Shown here piece after piece: positions 45,178 to 53,893 of a DNA stretch of 64,000 bases; position 1 is the first letter of the stretch; every line of letters begins with the position of its first letter. The position numbers were made by a program, and so were the translations under genes. The notes below the pieces were generated by a model, which was given only the letters and a program-made list of their open reading frames with translations, had not been told where the DNA came from and did not search any database. Location of the stretch: the NCBI GenBank assembly GCA_017476665.1, contig JAFUZJ010000050.1, forward strand, positions 1-64,000, in the 5' to 3' direction. This DNA comes from Lachnospiraceae bacterium. GTDB lineage: Bacteria > Bacillota > Clostridia > Lachnospirales > Lachnospiraceae.

Positions 45178-45268
45178 CGCCGCACGGCGAAAAGCAAGCG
45201 CCGCTGAAGGCGGCATTTGCTTTTCGGGCGGCGTTACCGAGAAAGTGCGTGCGCAGCAGCGCACTTTC
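45176..45268 (+). repeat. Tiered hairpins between cdsA and dxr
   Basis: A three-level stem: AACGCCGC/GCGGCGTT (45176-45183 with 45228-45235), CGAAAAGCAA/TTGCTTTTCG (45188-45197 with 45217-45226) and GCCGC/GCGGC (45200-45204 with 45210-45214). A second hairpin follows, GAAAGTGCG/CGCACTTTC (45241-45249 with 45260-45268). There are no T-runs, so this looks like an mRNA-processing or stability element more than a terminator. The second ends in TTTCGAG, as do the mini-hairpins elsewhere. Confidence 0.75.
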
Positions 45269-45284
45269 GAGGGAAAGATGAACG

Positions 45285-46454
45285 ATGAGGGATGTTATGG
45301 ATACAAAGAAAAAAATCGCAATTTTAGGTTCCACGGGTTCCATCGGAACGCAGACGCTGGAGGTGGTCCGGGCGAACGGAGACCTGGATGTGGTGGCTCT
45401 GGCGGCGGGAAGCAATGTGGAGCTGATGGAACAACAGATCAGAGAATTCCGTCCTAGCCTTGCGGCAATGTGGAGCGAGGAGGCTGCGGAGGATCTGAAA
45501 GTACGTGTGGCCGATCTGGCGGTGAAGGTCGTCTGGGGAATGGACGGTCTGCTGGAAATTGCCACAATGAAGGAGTCGGAGGTATTAGTTACCGCGATCG
45601 TGGGTATGATTGGTATCAGACCGACCATTGCGGCAATCGAGGCAGGAAAAGACATTGCGCTGGCGAATAAAGAGACTTTAGTATGCGCCGGTCATATTAT
45701 CATGCCGTTGGCGGCAAAATGCGGCGTATCGATCCTGCCCGTGGACAGCGAGCACAGCGCTATTTTTCAGTCCCTGAACGGGGAGCCGAAGGACAAAATT
45801 GAAAAAATCCTGCTGACCGCATCGGGCGGACCTTTCCGGGGCAAGGCCAGAGCGGAGCTGGCCGGGATGCGGGTGGAGGATGCGCTGAAGCATCCCAACT
45901 GGTCCATGGGAAGAAAGATCACGATCGATTCCTCGACATTGGTGAATAAAGGACTGGAAGTGATGGAGGCAAAGTGGCTGTTTGATGTGGATTTGGACCG
46001 GATCCAGGTGGTGGTACATCCGCAGAGCATTATCCACTCCGCCGTACAGTATGTGGATGGCGCGATCATCGCGCAGTTGGGAACCCCTGACATGAAGCTT
46101 CCCATCCAATATGCGCTGTATTATCCGGACAGACGCCCCATGGGCGGGAAAAGAGTAGACTTTTTTGAACTGGCACAGATCACGTTCGAGAAGCCGGATA
46201 CGGATACATTCGTGGGACTGAAGCTGGCCTATCGCGCGGCCACGGCAGGGGGCAGTATGCCTACGGTATTTAACGCGGCAAATGAAAAAGCGGTGGGTCT
46301 GTTCTTAAACAGGGAGATTTCTTATCTGCAGATCACGGAGCTGATCGAGGCATGCATGGATGCACACAAAAACATCTCTGATCCGAGCGTGGATGAGATC
46401 CTGGCGGCTGAGCAGGAAGCGTATGAAGCGATTCAAAACAGAAAACATGGTTAA
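45285..46454 (+). CDS. dxr: 1-deoxy-D-xylulose 5-phosphate reductoisomerase
   Basis: A protein of 389 residues: NADPH-binding ILGSTGSIGTQTLEVV, ANKETLVCAG and VDSEHSAIFQ are characteristic. It makes MEP in the non-mevalonate isoprenoid pathway, feeding uppS. The start may be ATG 45285 or ATG 45297 (GAGGGA close upstream). It is followed by rseP at 18 bases. Confidence 0.94.
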   Translation: MRDVMDTKKKIAILGSTGSIGTQTLEVVRANGDLDVVALAAGSNVELMEQQIREFRPSLAAMWSEEAAEDLKVRVADLAVKVVWGMDGLLEIATMKESEVLVTAIVGMIGIRPTIAAIEAGKDIALANKETLVCAGHIIMPLAAKCGVSILPVDSEHSAIFQSLNGEPKDKIEKILLTASGGPFRGKARAELAGMRVEDALKHPNWSMGRKITIDSSTLVNKGLEVMEAKWLFDVDLDRIQVVVHPQSIIHSAVQYVDGAIIAQLGTPDMKLPIQYALYYPDRRPMGGKRVDFFELAQITFEKPDTDTFVGLKLAYRAATAGGSMPTVFNAANEKAVGLFLNREISYLQITELIEACMDAHKNISDPSVDEILAAEQEAYEAIQNRKHG

Positions 46455-46471
46455 AAGGGTAGAATTGTAGT

Positions 46472-47551
46472 ATGGCAACAATCAGAACGATCATTTTATT
46501 TTTTCTTATTTTCGGCATTGTGGTGATCTCACACGAGATGGGGCATTTTCTGTTGGCGAAGGCCGGCGGGATCCATGTGGTGGAGTTTGCCATCGGTATG
46601 GGGCCGACACTCCTGGGATTTCAGCGGGGAGACACCAAATATTCTCTGAAACTGTTCCCTATCGGCGGTGCCTGTATGTTTGAAGGTGAGGATGGGCTAA
46701 ACACAAAGGAAGGCGAGGAGCATCCGGGAGCCTTTCCCAATGCAAATGTGTGGAAACGGATTTCCACCGTGGTGGCAGGGCCGCTGTTTAACTTTATTCT
46801 GGGCTTTTTTGTGGCGTTGGCGTTGGTCAGCCTAAGCTCCTATGGCGACGGGGATGGCATTCAGGTACCGGTGGCTACCCAGGTTCTGGAAGGCGGCGCT
46901 GCGGCAGCGGCAGGGATGCAGGACGGGGACAGGATTGTTTCTTTGAACGGAGAAAAGATCCACCTCAGACAGGAGTTGATCCTGTTTAATGCGCTGTACC
47001 GCGGCGGAGAAGTGGAAGTGGGCTATGAGCGCGACGGACAGTACGGCACGGTGATGGTGACGCCGCGCTATGACGAGGAATACGGGCGGTATATGTTCGG
47101 CTTTCTCAACGGGACTTATGTGAAACCGGAAGGGATCGAGGCAATCAAATACGCCTGGTACCATATGGAATTTTACATGAAATATACCTACAAGAGTCTG
47201 AAGCTTTTGCTCTCCGGACAGGTCGGACGCAAGGATATCGCGGGACCGGTGGGGATCGCCAACATGGTAGGTGAGACCTATGAGGTTGCAAGACAGTACG
47301 GCTGGCTGGATGTGGTGCTGAGTATGCTGGATATCACGCTGCTGCTCACGATCAATCTCGGCATTTTGAATCTGTTGCCCATTCCGGCGCTGGACGGCGG
47401 AAGACTGGTCTTTTTGCTGATTGAGGTGGTGCGTGGTAAGCCTGTGCCGCCGGACAAAGAGGGCATGGTGCATTTTGTCGGGCTGATGTTCTTTATGATA
47501 TTGATGGTATTTATTTTCTTTAACGATATTGCCAATGTGTTGGGATTTTAA
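46472..47551 (+). CDS. rseP: Site-2 zinc metalloprotease RseP/RasP
   Basis: A protein of 359 residues with the intramembrane active site ISHEMGHFLLAK in the first membrane helix, one PDZ domain (about 125-205) and the second active-site segment NLLPIPALDGGRLVFLL. It cuts membrane-bound anti-sigma factors and signal peptide remnants. It ends the pyrH-to-rseP run and is followed by a terminator. Confidence 0.92.
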   Translation: MATIRTIILFFLIFGIVVISHEMGHFLLAKAGGIHVVEFAIGMGPTLLGFQRGDTKYSLKLFPIGGACMFEGEDGLNTKEGEEHPGAFPNANVWKRISTVVAGPLFNFILGFFVALALVSLSSYGDGDGIQVPVATQVLEGGAAAAAGMQDGDRIVSLNGEKIHLRQELILFNALYRGGEVEVGYERDGQYGTVMVTPRYDEEYGRYMFGFLNGTYVKPEGIEAIKYAWYHMEFYMKYTYKSLKLLLSGQVGRKDIAGPVGIANMVGETYEVARQYGWLDVVLSMLDITLLLTINLGILNLLPIPALDGGRLVFLLIEVVRGKPVPPDKEGMVHFVGLMFFMILMVFIFFNDIANVLGF

Positions 47552-47581
47552 GATTTTTTCCCAAAACGAATACGGAGTATA

Positions 47582-47628
47582 AGACGCAGTCGGACTGTGT
47601 AAAAACAGTCGGATTTGCGTCTTTTTAT
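47582..47628 (+). terminator. Intrinsic terminator after rseP
   Basis: AAGACGCA (47582-47589) pairs with TGCGTCTT (47617-47624), with an inner stem GACTGT/ACAGTC and a T-run after it. Confidence 0.85.
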
Positions 47629-47660
47629 CGTTTTATTCCGGGAAAAATTGTGATCATGTA

Positions 47661-47689
47661 TTGACAAACCGAAAAAACAATAATATGAT
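47661..47689 (+). promoter_or_regulatory. Promoter of the Rpn-type gene
   Basis: TTGACA (47661-47666) and TATGAT (47684-47689) are 17 bases apart. A leader of about 160 bases follows, with no gene or named element in it. Confidence 0.75.
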
Positions 47690-47856
47690 ATCAACATAGA
47701 AATTCAGGTGCATATCTGGCGTATCGCCGTTTATTTCACTTTGAAGAAAAAAGAATAATGGATGTGTGAGGAAGGTAGGTGTATACGGCAGATTTTTCTC
47801 TATACGGAAAGTGTAAACAATAAGCCGAAAACCTTCTGCGGCACAAAAGGAGGTTT

Positions 47857-48870
47857 ATGGGGAAATGCGATGAAACAATGTATAACTATTTATCGGAGCC
47901 GGAACGCTTTGCAGACCTGTTCAATGCGGGGTGTTTTCGCGGCAGGCAGTTGGTGGAGGCCGGAAAGCTGGAACAGCTTCCGGAGCGGGTACAGATAACC
48001 GAGGTGCCCGAGCGGCGACGTTCCAGAAAGTATAAAACCCGTCCCAAAAGTATTTACAGGGATATCAGAATGAAACTGCCGGACGGAACAAAGTTTATCA
48101 TCCTTGCGGTTGAAGACCAACAGGTCATTGATTATGAGATGCCTTGGCGGATCATGCGCTATGACTGTGCTGATTATGAGAATCAGATCAATGCGATCCA
48201 TAGGAGGAAACGCAAAGATCGAGAGGCGAGGTCTTCGGGTAAATCCGGTCGATTTAAATTGGCGGAAAAGATGGATGCGTCAGACCGGCTGACCCCGGTG
48301 TTCACAATCTGCTTTTATCATGGAACGGAACCGTGGACGGGACCGCGCAGCCTGAGGGACATGATGGAATTTGGCGAGAATACTGAAAAATGGAAAGAGT
48401 TGTTTGCCGATTATCAGATAATATTTGTGGATGCAGGCGATCCGTCACTTGCTGCAAACTGCCGGACGGATCTGAGACTTTTGTTAGATGTACTTCGTCT
48501 GCGTGGCGACAAGGAGCGTATGTTTGAGCTTTTACAAGGGCAGAGCTATGATAATGTGAGTAAGGAAACGGCAGAGACGATCGCAGTTATGGCAGATATG
48601 CCGGAAGTGCTGGAAAATATGGAGCAATATGAAAATACAGATGGAGGTGGCTATAAGATGTGTATAGCGATGGACGGAATCAGGGAAGATGCAAGACTGC
48701 TGGGAGTCAGTCAGGGAATCAGTCAAGGGATCAGTCAGGGAATCAAAATTATTTCGATGATACAGTCAAGCCGACGTGAGGGCAAAGAAGACCCGGATAT
48801 TAAAAAGGCGATTATCGAAGAGTTTGGGCTGACTCCTGAGGATGCGGACGGATATATGGTGATTCGATGA
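47857..48870 (+). CDS. Rpn-family recombination-promoting nuclease/putative transposase
   Basis: A protein of 337 residues of the Rpn/PD-(D/E)XK type common in Lachnospiraceae. The N-terminal NYLSEPERFADLFNAGCFRGRQ is typical, IYRDIRMKLPDGTKFIILAVEDQQ holds the nuclease core (Asp followed by a strand with E-x-Q), and TPVFTICFYHGTEPWTGPRSLRDM is a conserved segment. The C-terminus contains three copies of SQGI, encoded by near-identical 12-base units at about 48709-48744. AAAAGGAGG lies close upstream of ATG 47857. These proteins cut DNA and promote RecA-independent recombination in E. coli; the role here is unknown. Confidence 0.8.
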   Translation: MGKCDETMYNYLSEPERFADLFNAGCFRGRQLVEAGKLEQLPERVQITEVPERRRSRKYKTRPKSIYRDIRMKLPDGTKFIILAVEDQQVIDYEMPWRIMRYDCADYENQINAIHRRKRKDREARSSGKSGRFKLAEKMDASDRLTPVFTICFYHGTEPWTGPRSLRDMMEFGENTEKWKELFADYQIIFVDAGDPSLAANCRTDLRLLLDVLRLRGDKERMFELLQGQSYDNVSKETAETIAVMADMPEVLENMEQYENTDGGGYKMCIAMDGIREDARLLGVSQGISQGISQGIKIISMIQSSRREGKEDPDIKKAIIEEFGLTPEDADGYMVIR

Positions 48871-49035
48871 TTACTATGCGTTGTCACAGGATGTGGCAGA
48901 GAAATACATGGCGGTCTGAAGTGAGAAAATTTGTCTGTCGGGGTGCTCTTGTGGGACATTTGATGGACATGGTGTGGTATACTAATAGTAAATTCAATAC
49001 TGTCTCAGTAAGCTGGTGTTTTGGAGGGAAAATTG

Positions 49036-50025
49036 ATGAAATTATTATTTTATGCTGCAAAGATGTACGACAAAAAGTCTTTTGGGATGATCCTGGATCA
49101 GTTCCCGGAGATTGAGATCGAGTATATCGATCATGAGCTGGAGCCCAGGACGGCGGCATTGGCGAAGGGATATGACGCGATCTGCGCGTTTGTGAGTGCC
49201 GATGTGGGTGCGGAGACGCTGCAGACGCTGTATGACTGCGGTGTGAAGATTGTGTTGATGCGGTGCGCGGGCTTTAACAACGTGGATGTGGAGAAGGCGA
49301 AAGAGCTGGGCATCCTTGTGAAGCGTGTGCCGGGATATTCGCCGGAATCCGTGGCGGAGCTTGCCATGGGGCTGGCATTGGCAGTCAACAGAAGGCTATA
49401 CAAAGCATATAACAAGGTGAGAGAGAACGATTACAGCTTAAAGGGGCTGCGCGGCGTGAATTTCTACCAGAAGACCGCAGGTATTGTGGGAACCGGCAAG
49501 ATCGGTGCGGCGATGTGCCGGATCTGCCGCGGTTTCGGGATGCGCGTGATCGCTTACGACGTGTATGAGAATCCTGTGCTGAAGGATTTTGTGGAATATG
49601 TGTCCCTGGATGAGCTGCTTAAGCAGAGTGACTTGATCTCCCTGCACTGTCCGCTGATGGATTCCACTTATCATATGATCAATCTGGAGAATATTAAGAA
49701 GATGAAGGACGGCGTGATCCTGGTGAACACCTCCAGAGGCGCGCTGGTTAACACAAACGAGCTGATCGAGGGCATCCGGATGCGGAAATTTCTGGGCGTT
49801 GGCCTGGATGTGTATGAGGAGGAGACCGGGAATGTGTATGAGGACCGTTCCGACGATATCATGGAGCATTCCGTGACAGCAAGACTTCTGGCATTCCCGA
49901 ATGTGATGATTACTTCCCATCAGGGCTTTTATACCATGGAGGCACTTGCGGCGATCGCGGAGACTACACTGCAGAATCTGATGGACGCAAAGGAAGGAAC
50001 TCGAAACGGAAATGATGTGGCGTGA
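49036..50025 (+). CDS. ldhA: D-lactate dehydrogenase (D-2-hydroxyacid dehydrogenase family)
   Basis: A protein of 329 residues from ATG 49036 with GGAGG upstream. The NAD-binding GTGKIGAAMCR is followed by the catalytic triad region: Arg in NTSRGALVNT, Glu in DVYEEE and His in TSHQGF. VEYVSLDELLKQSDLISLHCPL is typical of D-LDH. It reduces pyruvate to D-lactate with NADH. A TATACT at 48978-48983 may be its -10. Confidence 0.88.
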   Translation: MKLLFYAAKMYDKKSFGMILDQFPEIEIEYIDHELEPRTAALAKGYDAICAFVSADVGAETLQTLYDCGVKIVLMRCAGFNNVDVEKAKELGILVKRVPGYSPESVAELAMGLALAVNRRLYKAYNKVRENDYSLKGLRGVNFYQKTAGIVGTGKIGAAMCRICRGFGMRVIAYDVYENPVLKDFVEYVSLDELLKQSDLISLHCPLMDSTYHMINLENIKKMKDGVILVNTSRGALVNTNELIEGIRMRKFLGVGLDVYEEETGNVYEDRSDDIMEHSVTARLLAFPNVMITSHQGFYTMEALAAIAETTLQNLMDAKEGTRNGNDVA

Positions 50026-50055
50026 CAGGAAGGAAAGGCAGAAAAGGGAAAAGCG

Positions 50056-50084
50056 GTTTTCGTAGTAAATGTCTTTACGAAAAC
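50056..50084 (+). repeat. Hairpin between ldhA and the flavoprotein gene
   Basis: GTTTTCGTA (50056-50064) pairs perfectly with TACGAAAAC (50076-50084) around an 11-base loop. No T-run follows; it could be an operator or a weak terminator. Confidence 0.5.
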
Positions 50085-50163
50085 GGGATGATGATATAAA
50101 ATAAAAAAGAATGGAAAAACTGCAATGAAGAAGCAAAAAATGACACAGGAAGGAGAGCATTGC

Positions 50164-51081
50164 ATGTATGATCTGATCATCATCGGCGCCGGACCGGCCG
50201 GTCTTTCCGCAGCGGTATATGGCGTCAGAGCGGGACTAAATTTACTGGTTTTGGATCAAAGCCCTATGAGCGGAGGGCAGATCCTGAATACTTATGAGGT
50301 GGATAACTATCTGGGACTGCCGGGTATCAGCGGTATGGATATGGGGCAGACATTCCGGGCACATGCGGATAAACTCGGTGTGGAATTTGTGACGGCACGG
50401 GTGAAGGAAATCGTGGATAACGGGGATTCCAAGGTTGTACGGACCAGAAAGCAGGATTTTGAAGCGCGTGCGTTGATCCTGGCAGCAGGAGCGGAGCATG
50501 CACATCTGGGTGTGCCGGGAGAGGAGCAGTTCTCAGGCATGGGCGTGTCTTATTGTGCGACCTGTGACGGGGCGTTTTTCAAAGGGAAAACGGTTGCGGT
50601 CGTAGGCGGCGGAGATGTGGCTCTGGAGGATGCTATCTATCTGGCGAGGACCAGCGAGAAAGTGTATCTGCTGCACAGAAGGGATGAACTGCGCGGTGCA
50701 AAGATGCTGCAGGACGAATTGCTGTCCCTGCCCAACGTAGAGGTGTTGTACAGTCATACTTTGCAGGAAATCCGGGGAGAGCAAAGCGTTCAGAAGCTTT
50801 TGATCCGGGATGTAAAGACCGAGGCGGAGCGGGAGCTTCCGGTGGACGGCGTGTTCATTGCCGTGGGAATCCATCCGTGCAGCGAACTGGTCAAGGGTCT
50901 GGTGGAGCAGGATGAAGTCGGATATGTGCTAGCCGGAGAGAACTGTGCAAGCAGTGCGCCCGGGATCTATGTGGCGGGCGATATCAGAAAGAAACCCCTC
51001 AGACAGGTGGTCACGGCGGTGGCGGACGGAGCCAATGCGGCGGTGGCTGTTGCAGAATTTTTAAGAAATTTTAAGAACTGA
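50164..51081 (+). CDS. trxB: Thioredoxin reductase-like flavoprotein
   Basis: A protein of 305 residues with FAD-binding IIIGAGPAGLSAAVY, the redox pair CATC (in SYCATCDGAFF), NAD(P)-binding VVGGGDVALEDA and the closing VAGDIRKKPLRQVVTAVADGA. ATG 50164 is chosen for its GGAAGGAG site. It reduces thioredoxin or a similar small dithiol protein in the cytoplasm. No thioredoxin gene is adjacent. Confidence 0.88.
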   Translation: MYDLIIIGAGPAGLSAAVYGVRAGLNLLVLDQSPMSGGQILNTYEVDNYLGLPGISGMDMGQTFRAHADKLGVEFVTARVKEIVDNGDSKVVRTRKQDFEARALILAAGAEHAHLGVPGEEQFSGMGVSYCATCDGAFFKGKTVAVVGGGDVALEDAIYLARTSEKVYLLHRRDELRGAKMLQDELLSLPNVEVLYSHTLQEIRGEQSVQKLLIRDVKTEAERELPVDGVFIAVGIHPCSELVKGLVEQDEVGYVLAGENCASSAPGIYVAGDIRKKPLRQVVTAVADGANAAVAVAEFLRNFKN

Positions 51082-51118
51082 CAAAAATGTTACAAAAATT
51101 TAATAAATATTGTATCGG

Positions 51119-51156
51119 AAAAAAAGCAGTTCAAAAGGACTGCTTTTTGGCTTTTT
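51119..51156 (+). terminator. Intrinsic terminator after trxB
   Basis: AAAAAGCAGT (51121-51130) pairs with ACTGCTTTTT (51139-51148) around an eight-base loop, with further T-runs after it. Confidence 0.85.
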
Positions 51157-51160
51157 GTTG

Positions 51161-51220
51161 TTGACAAAAGGAGAACGGAGTGATATAGTTTTTGGTGTAC
51201 GTAACAAATTTGTAACAAAT
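51161..51220 (+). promoter_or_regulatory. Promoter and direct repeats before the NlpC/P60 gene
   Basis: TTGACA (51161-51166) and TATAGT (51184-51189) are 17 bases apart. GTAACAAAT occurs twice just downstream (51201-51209 and 51212-51220), 11 bases apart, on one face of the helix, and could bind a regulator. Confidence 0.6.
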
Positions 51221-51257
51221 CGTATTATTTTTTTAAATTTTTTGGAGGAAGGAAACA

Positions 51258-52493
51258 GTGCGTAGGTTCAGAAGTACAATTGCCGGTTTTTCGGGTATGG
51301 CATGTGCAACATGTGTATTGTCTTTGGCATTGATGTTTTCCGATGTGTCATCTGTGCATGTATCGGCGGCTTCTTTGAGCAATTCCGCGTTGCCCAGCGG
51401 CGGTGTGGCGTTGAGTTTGGACAGCACCGCGATCGCGCTTGAGAATATAGCAGGAACTGAGAATAAGAATGTAAGGACAAGCACAGTCATCGCTGCGGTG
51501 AAGGAGGCGTCGGCCGCTTCCGCAGAGAAGACTGTGGCGGTGAAGGAAGCAGAGCCCACAGAGGAGGAGTTGTTCCGGAATCTGGTGATCGCGCAGGTAC
51601 ATAATTATGTGAACGTGAGAAGTCTCCCCAGCGAGGCGGGTGAGATCGTCGGAAAGCTGTATGATAAATCTGTCGGCAATCTCCTGGAAGAGGAGAATGG
51701 CTGGTATAAAATTGAATCCGGTTCGGTGACCGGTTATGTGAAGGCTGAGTTCTGTGTCACTGGGGACGAGGCGGTGGAGTTGGCGAAGAAAGTGGGAACC
51801 AGACTTGCTACTGTCACCACGACGACTCTGAAAGTCCGGACGCAGCCGGGACTGGACGCATCCGTCATGGGTCTGGTGCCCATTGATGATGAGTTGGTGG
51901 TATCCGATCAGGTTGAAGGTTGGGTACAGGTTGATGTGGAGGAAGGAATCGGCTGGGTGTCCACCGATTATGTCACTTTGCGGACCGAGTTCGTAAAAGC
52001 GGAATCCAAAGCGGAGGAGGAAGCCCGACTGAAGAAAGAGGCGGCGGAGCGTGAAAAAGCCAGAAAAGCGGCTGCTTCCAAAGCTTCTCAGAAGACTTCG
52101 TCGAGTCAGACGACGGTTTATACCGCAAATGCTTCATCCGGCAGCGGAACAGGACAGGAAGTTGTGGACTATGCGCTTCAGTTTGTCGGCAATCCTTATG
52201 TGTATGGCGGTACCAGTCTGACAAACGGCGCGGATTGCTCCGGATTTGTCATGAGCGTGTACGCGAATTTCGGTGTGTCACTGCCCCATTCGTCCGCGGC
52301 GGACAGAAGTCAGGGATATGCAGTGGAAGGCGGTCTTGACAATGCACAGCCGGGAGATATTGTATGTTACTCCGGTCATGTGGCGATCTATGCAGGCAAC
52401 GGACAGATCGTGCATGCTTCCACCAGCAAGACGGGAATCATCGTATCCAGTGCGGATTATAAGAAGCCTCTGGCTGTCAGAAGAATTTTCTGA
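51258..52493 (+). CDS. Secreted NlpC/P60 peptidoglycan hydrolase with two SH3 domains
   Basis: A protein of 411 residues. A signal peptide (about 1-38) is followed by two bacterial SH3-like domains (about 112-165 and 180-240; NVRSLPSEAGEIVGKLYDK, KVRTQPGLDASVMGLV), a Lys/Ala/Glu-rich coiled linker and a C-terminal NlpC/P60 domain: GADCSGFVMSVYANFG with the catalytic Cys, and GHVAIYAGNGQIVHAS with the catalytic His. It cuts peptide bonds in the cell wall. The GTG start has GGAGGAAGG upstream. Confidence 0.9.
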   Translation: MRRFRSTIAGFSGMACATCVLSLALMFSDVSSVHVSAASLSNSALPSGGVALSLDSTAIALENIAGTENKNVRTSTVIAAVKEASAASAEKTVAVKEAEPTEEELFRNLVIAQVHNYVNVRSLPSEAGEIVGKLYDKSVGNLLEEENGWYKIESGSVTGYVKAEFCVTGDEAVELAKKVGTRLATVTTTTLKVRTQPGLDASVMGLVPIDDELVVSDQVEGWVQVDVEEGIGWVSTDYVTLRTEFVKAESKAEEEARLKKEAAEREKARKAAASKASQKTSSSQTTVYTANASSGSGTGQEVVDYALQFVGNPYVYGGTSLTNGADCSGFVMSVYANFGVSLPHSSAADRSQGYAVEGGLDNAQPGDIVCYSGHVAIYAGNGQIVHASTSKTGIIVSSADYKKPLAVRRIF

Positions 52494-52512
52494 TATAATA
52501 ATGAATATGCGA

Positions 52513-52549
52513 AAGCTGCGTCACTTATGTCCGGTGCGCAGCTTTTTTC
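52513..52549 (+). terminator. Intrinsic terminator after the NlpC/P60 gene
   Basis: AAGCTGCG (52513-52520) pairs with CGCAGCTT (52537-52544), continuing into a T-run. Confidence 0.85.
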
Positions 52550-52564
52550 GCGAGCGAAAGTGCA

Positions 52565-52577
52565 AGCGCGAAGCGCT
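52565..52577 (+). repeat. GAA-loop mini-hairpin before the dihydrouridine synthase gene
   Basis: AGCGC-GAA-GCGCT, a member of the triloop hairpin family found before rimO, yicC and hpf. It is 20 bases upstream of the gene start. Confidence 0.6.
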
Positions 52578-52598
52578 GGTACTGTGAAGGAGAGCACT

Positions 52599-53549
52599 AT
52601 GAAGTTTTACATGGCTCCCATGGAGGGAATGACAGGATATGTTTTTCGAAATGTGTATCATAAGTACTACGGGGATGTGGATAAGTATTTTACCCCGTTT
52701 CTCTGCAGTACGGGTCTGAGTCACAAAGAATTGCATGATGTGATGCCGGAGCACAACCAGGGGATGCCTGTGGTGCCGCAGATCCTGACGGATCGGGCGG
52801 AGGATTTCCTGAAGATCGCAGAGCGCCTGAAAGAGTTCGGATATGACACGGTGAACCTGAATCTTGGATGTCCTTCCGGGACAGTGGTGAGCAAGGGCAG
52901 GGGCGCGGGATTTTTGAAGGATACGGAGCGGCTGGAGCGGTTTCTGGAGGAGATCTTTGCAGGCTGTCCGTTAAAGATTTCCGTGAAGACGAGGATCGGC
53001 GTGCAGGCGCCGGAGGAGTGGGGAAAACTGCAGGAGATTTACAATTGTTTTCCGTTGGAGGAGCTGATCGTTCATCCCAGGGTGCAGAAAGATTTTTATA
53101 GGCATCCGGTGAGGCGGGAGATGTTCCGGTCTGTGCTTGAGCAGAGCAGTATGCCGGTCTGCTATAACGGGGATCTTCACAGTGTGACCGATTTTCGTGA
53201 ATTTACGGCGGCATATCCCGATGTGGACTGCGTGATGATGGGCAGAGGGATCTTTAAAGACCCCGGCCTTGTGAGGGCCTGCAAAAACCGGTCTGTGACA
53301 CAGGAGGAGCGGTTTTCCACCCTGCGAGCAATGTTGGCGGAGCTGTTGGCAGAATATCGCAGGGAGATGGGGAACGACACGCATACACTTTATAAAATGA
53401 AAGAAGTGTGGACATACCTGGGGCAGAGCATTCCCGGAGGAGAGCGGCCGTTAAAGGAGATCACAAAGGCGAGGAGCATCAGCGAGTACAAGGTTGCGGC
53501 GGGAGAGGCGCTTCGCAGGTGGGAAGAAAACTGTTGTATGGATAATTAG
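52599..53549 (+). CDS. tRNA-dihydrouridine synthase
   Basis: A protein of 316 residues, FMN-dependent TIM-barrel: MAPMEGMTGYVFRN at the start, LNLGCPSGTVVSKGRGAGFL with the catalytic Cys, KTRIGV and VMMGRGIFKDPGLV. It reduces uridine in the tRNA D-loop. ATG 52599 is chosen for AAGGAGAG and the family-typical N-terminus. The Dus subgroup is not clear, so no symbol is given. Confidence 0.88.
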   Translation: MKFYMAPMEGMTGYVFRNVYHKYYGDVDKYFTPFLCSTGLSHKELHDVMPEHNQGMPVVPQILTDRAEDFLKIAERLKEFGYDTVNLNLGCPSGTVVSKGRGAGFLKDTERLERFLEEIFAGCPLKISVKTRIGVQAPEEWGKLQEIYNCFPLEELIVHPRVQKDFYRHPVRREMFRSVLEQSSMPVCYNGDLHSVTDFREFTAAYPDVDCVMMGRGIFKDPGLVRACKNRSVTQEERFSTLRAMLAELLAEYRREMGNDTHTLYKMKEVWTYLGQSIPGGERPLKEITKARSISEYKVAAGEALRRWEENCCMDN

Positions 53550-53671
53550 TGAATTTGTCAAAATATAAAAAGATGAAAAAATAGTCTTGACATTTCAAAA
53601 TTATACAAAATGCACAAAAAAAATTGGTAAGTCGAAATAAAGAATAAAATAAAACGATAATAAGAATACAA

Positions 53672-53742
53672 TTATCCACCGTAAGAAATGCCTTAAATCA
53701 AATAAAAGGAATTTATACACCGATTTATACACATTATCCACC
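53672..53742 (+). promoter_or_regulatory. Cluster of four DnaA-box-like 9-mers
   Basis: TTATCCACC (53672-53680), TTATACACC (53713-53721), TTATACACA (53725-53733) and TTATCCACC (53734-53742) lie on one strand. TTATACACA fits the TTATNCACA consensus; the others differ at the last base. The stretch before them (53550-53670) is extremely AT-rich. The gene context (dus, hpf) is not that of a chromosomal origin. Apart from this and the hpf promoter, 53550-54026 holds no gene. Confidence 0.55.
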
Positions 53743-53893
53743 AAATTTTTGCCTTTTCCAGGGGGTGAAAAAAGCCTGTCAAGCAAAACATTTGTTTTGT
53801 GAAGTTCGTATAAAAAAACAAAAAGCAAGGGAGAATTTCAAAAAAAGAATTGACAGACACAATTCATAAATCGGTAAAAAATTTGCTAAATTG

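Noticed and set aside
53560-53745. Chromosomal origin of replication
   Set aside because: DnaA-box-like sites are present, but dnaA, dnaN, rpmH and other origin neighbours are absent and most boxes deviate at the last base.
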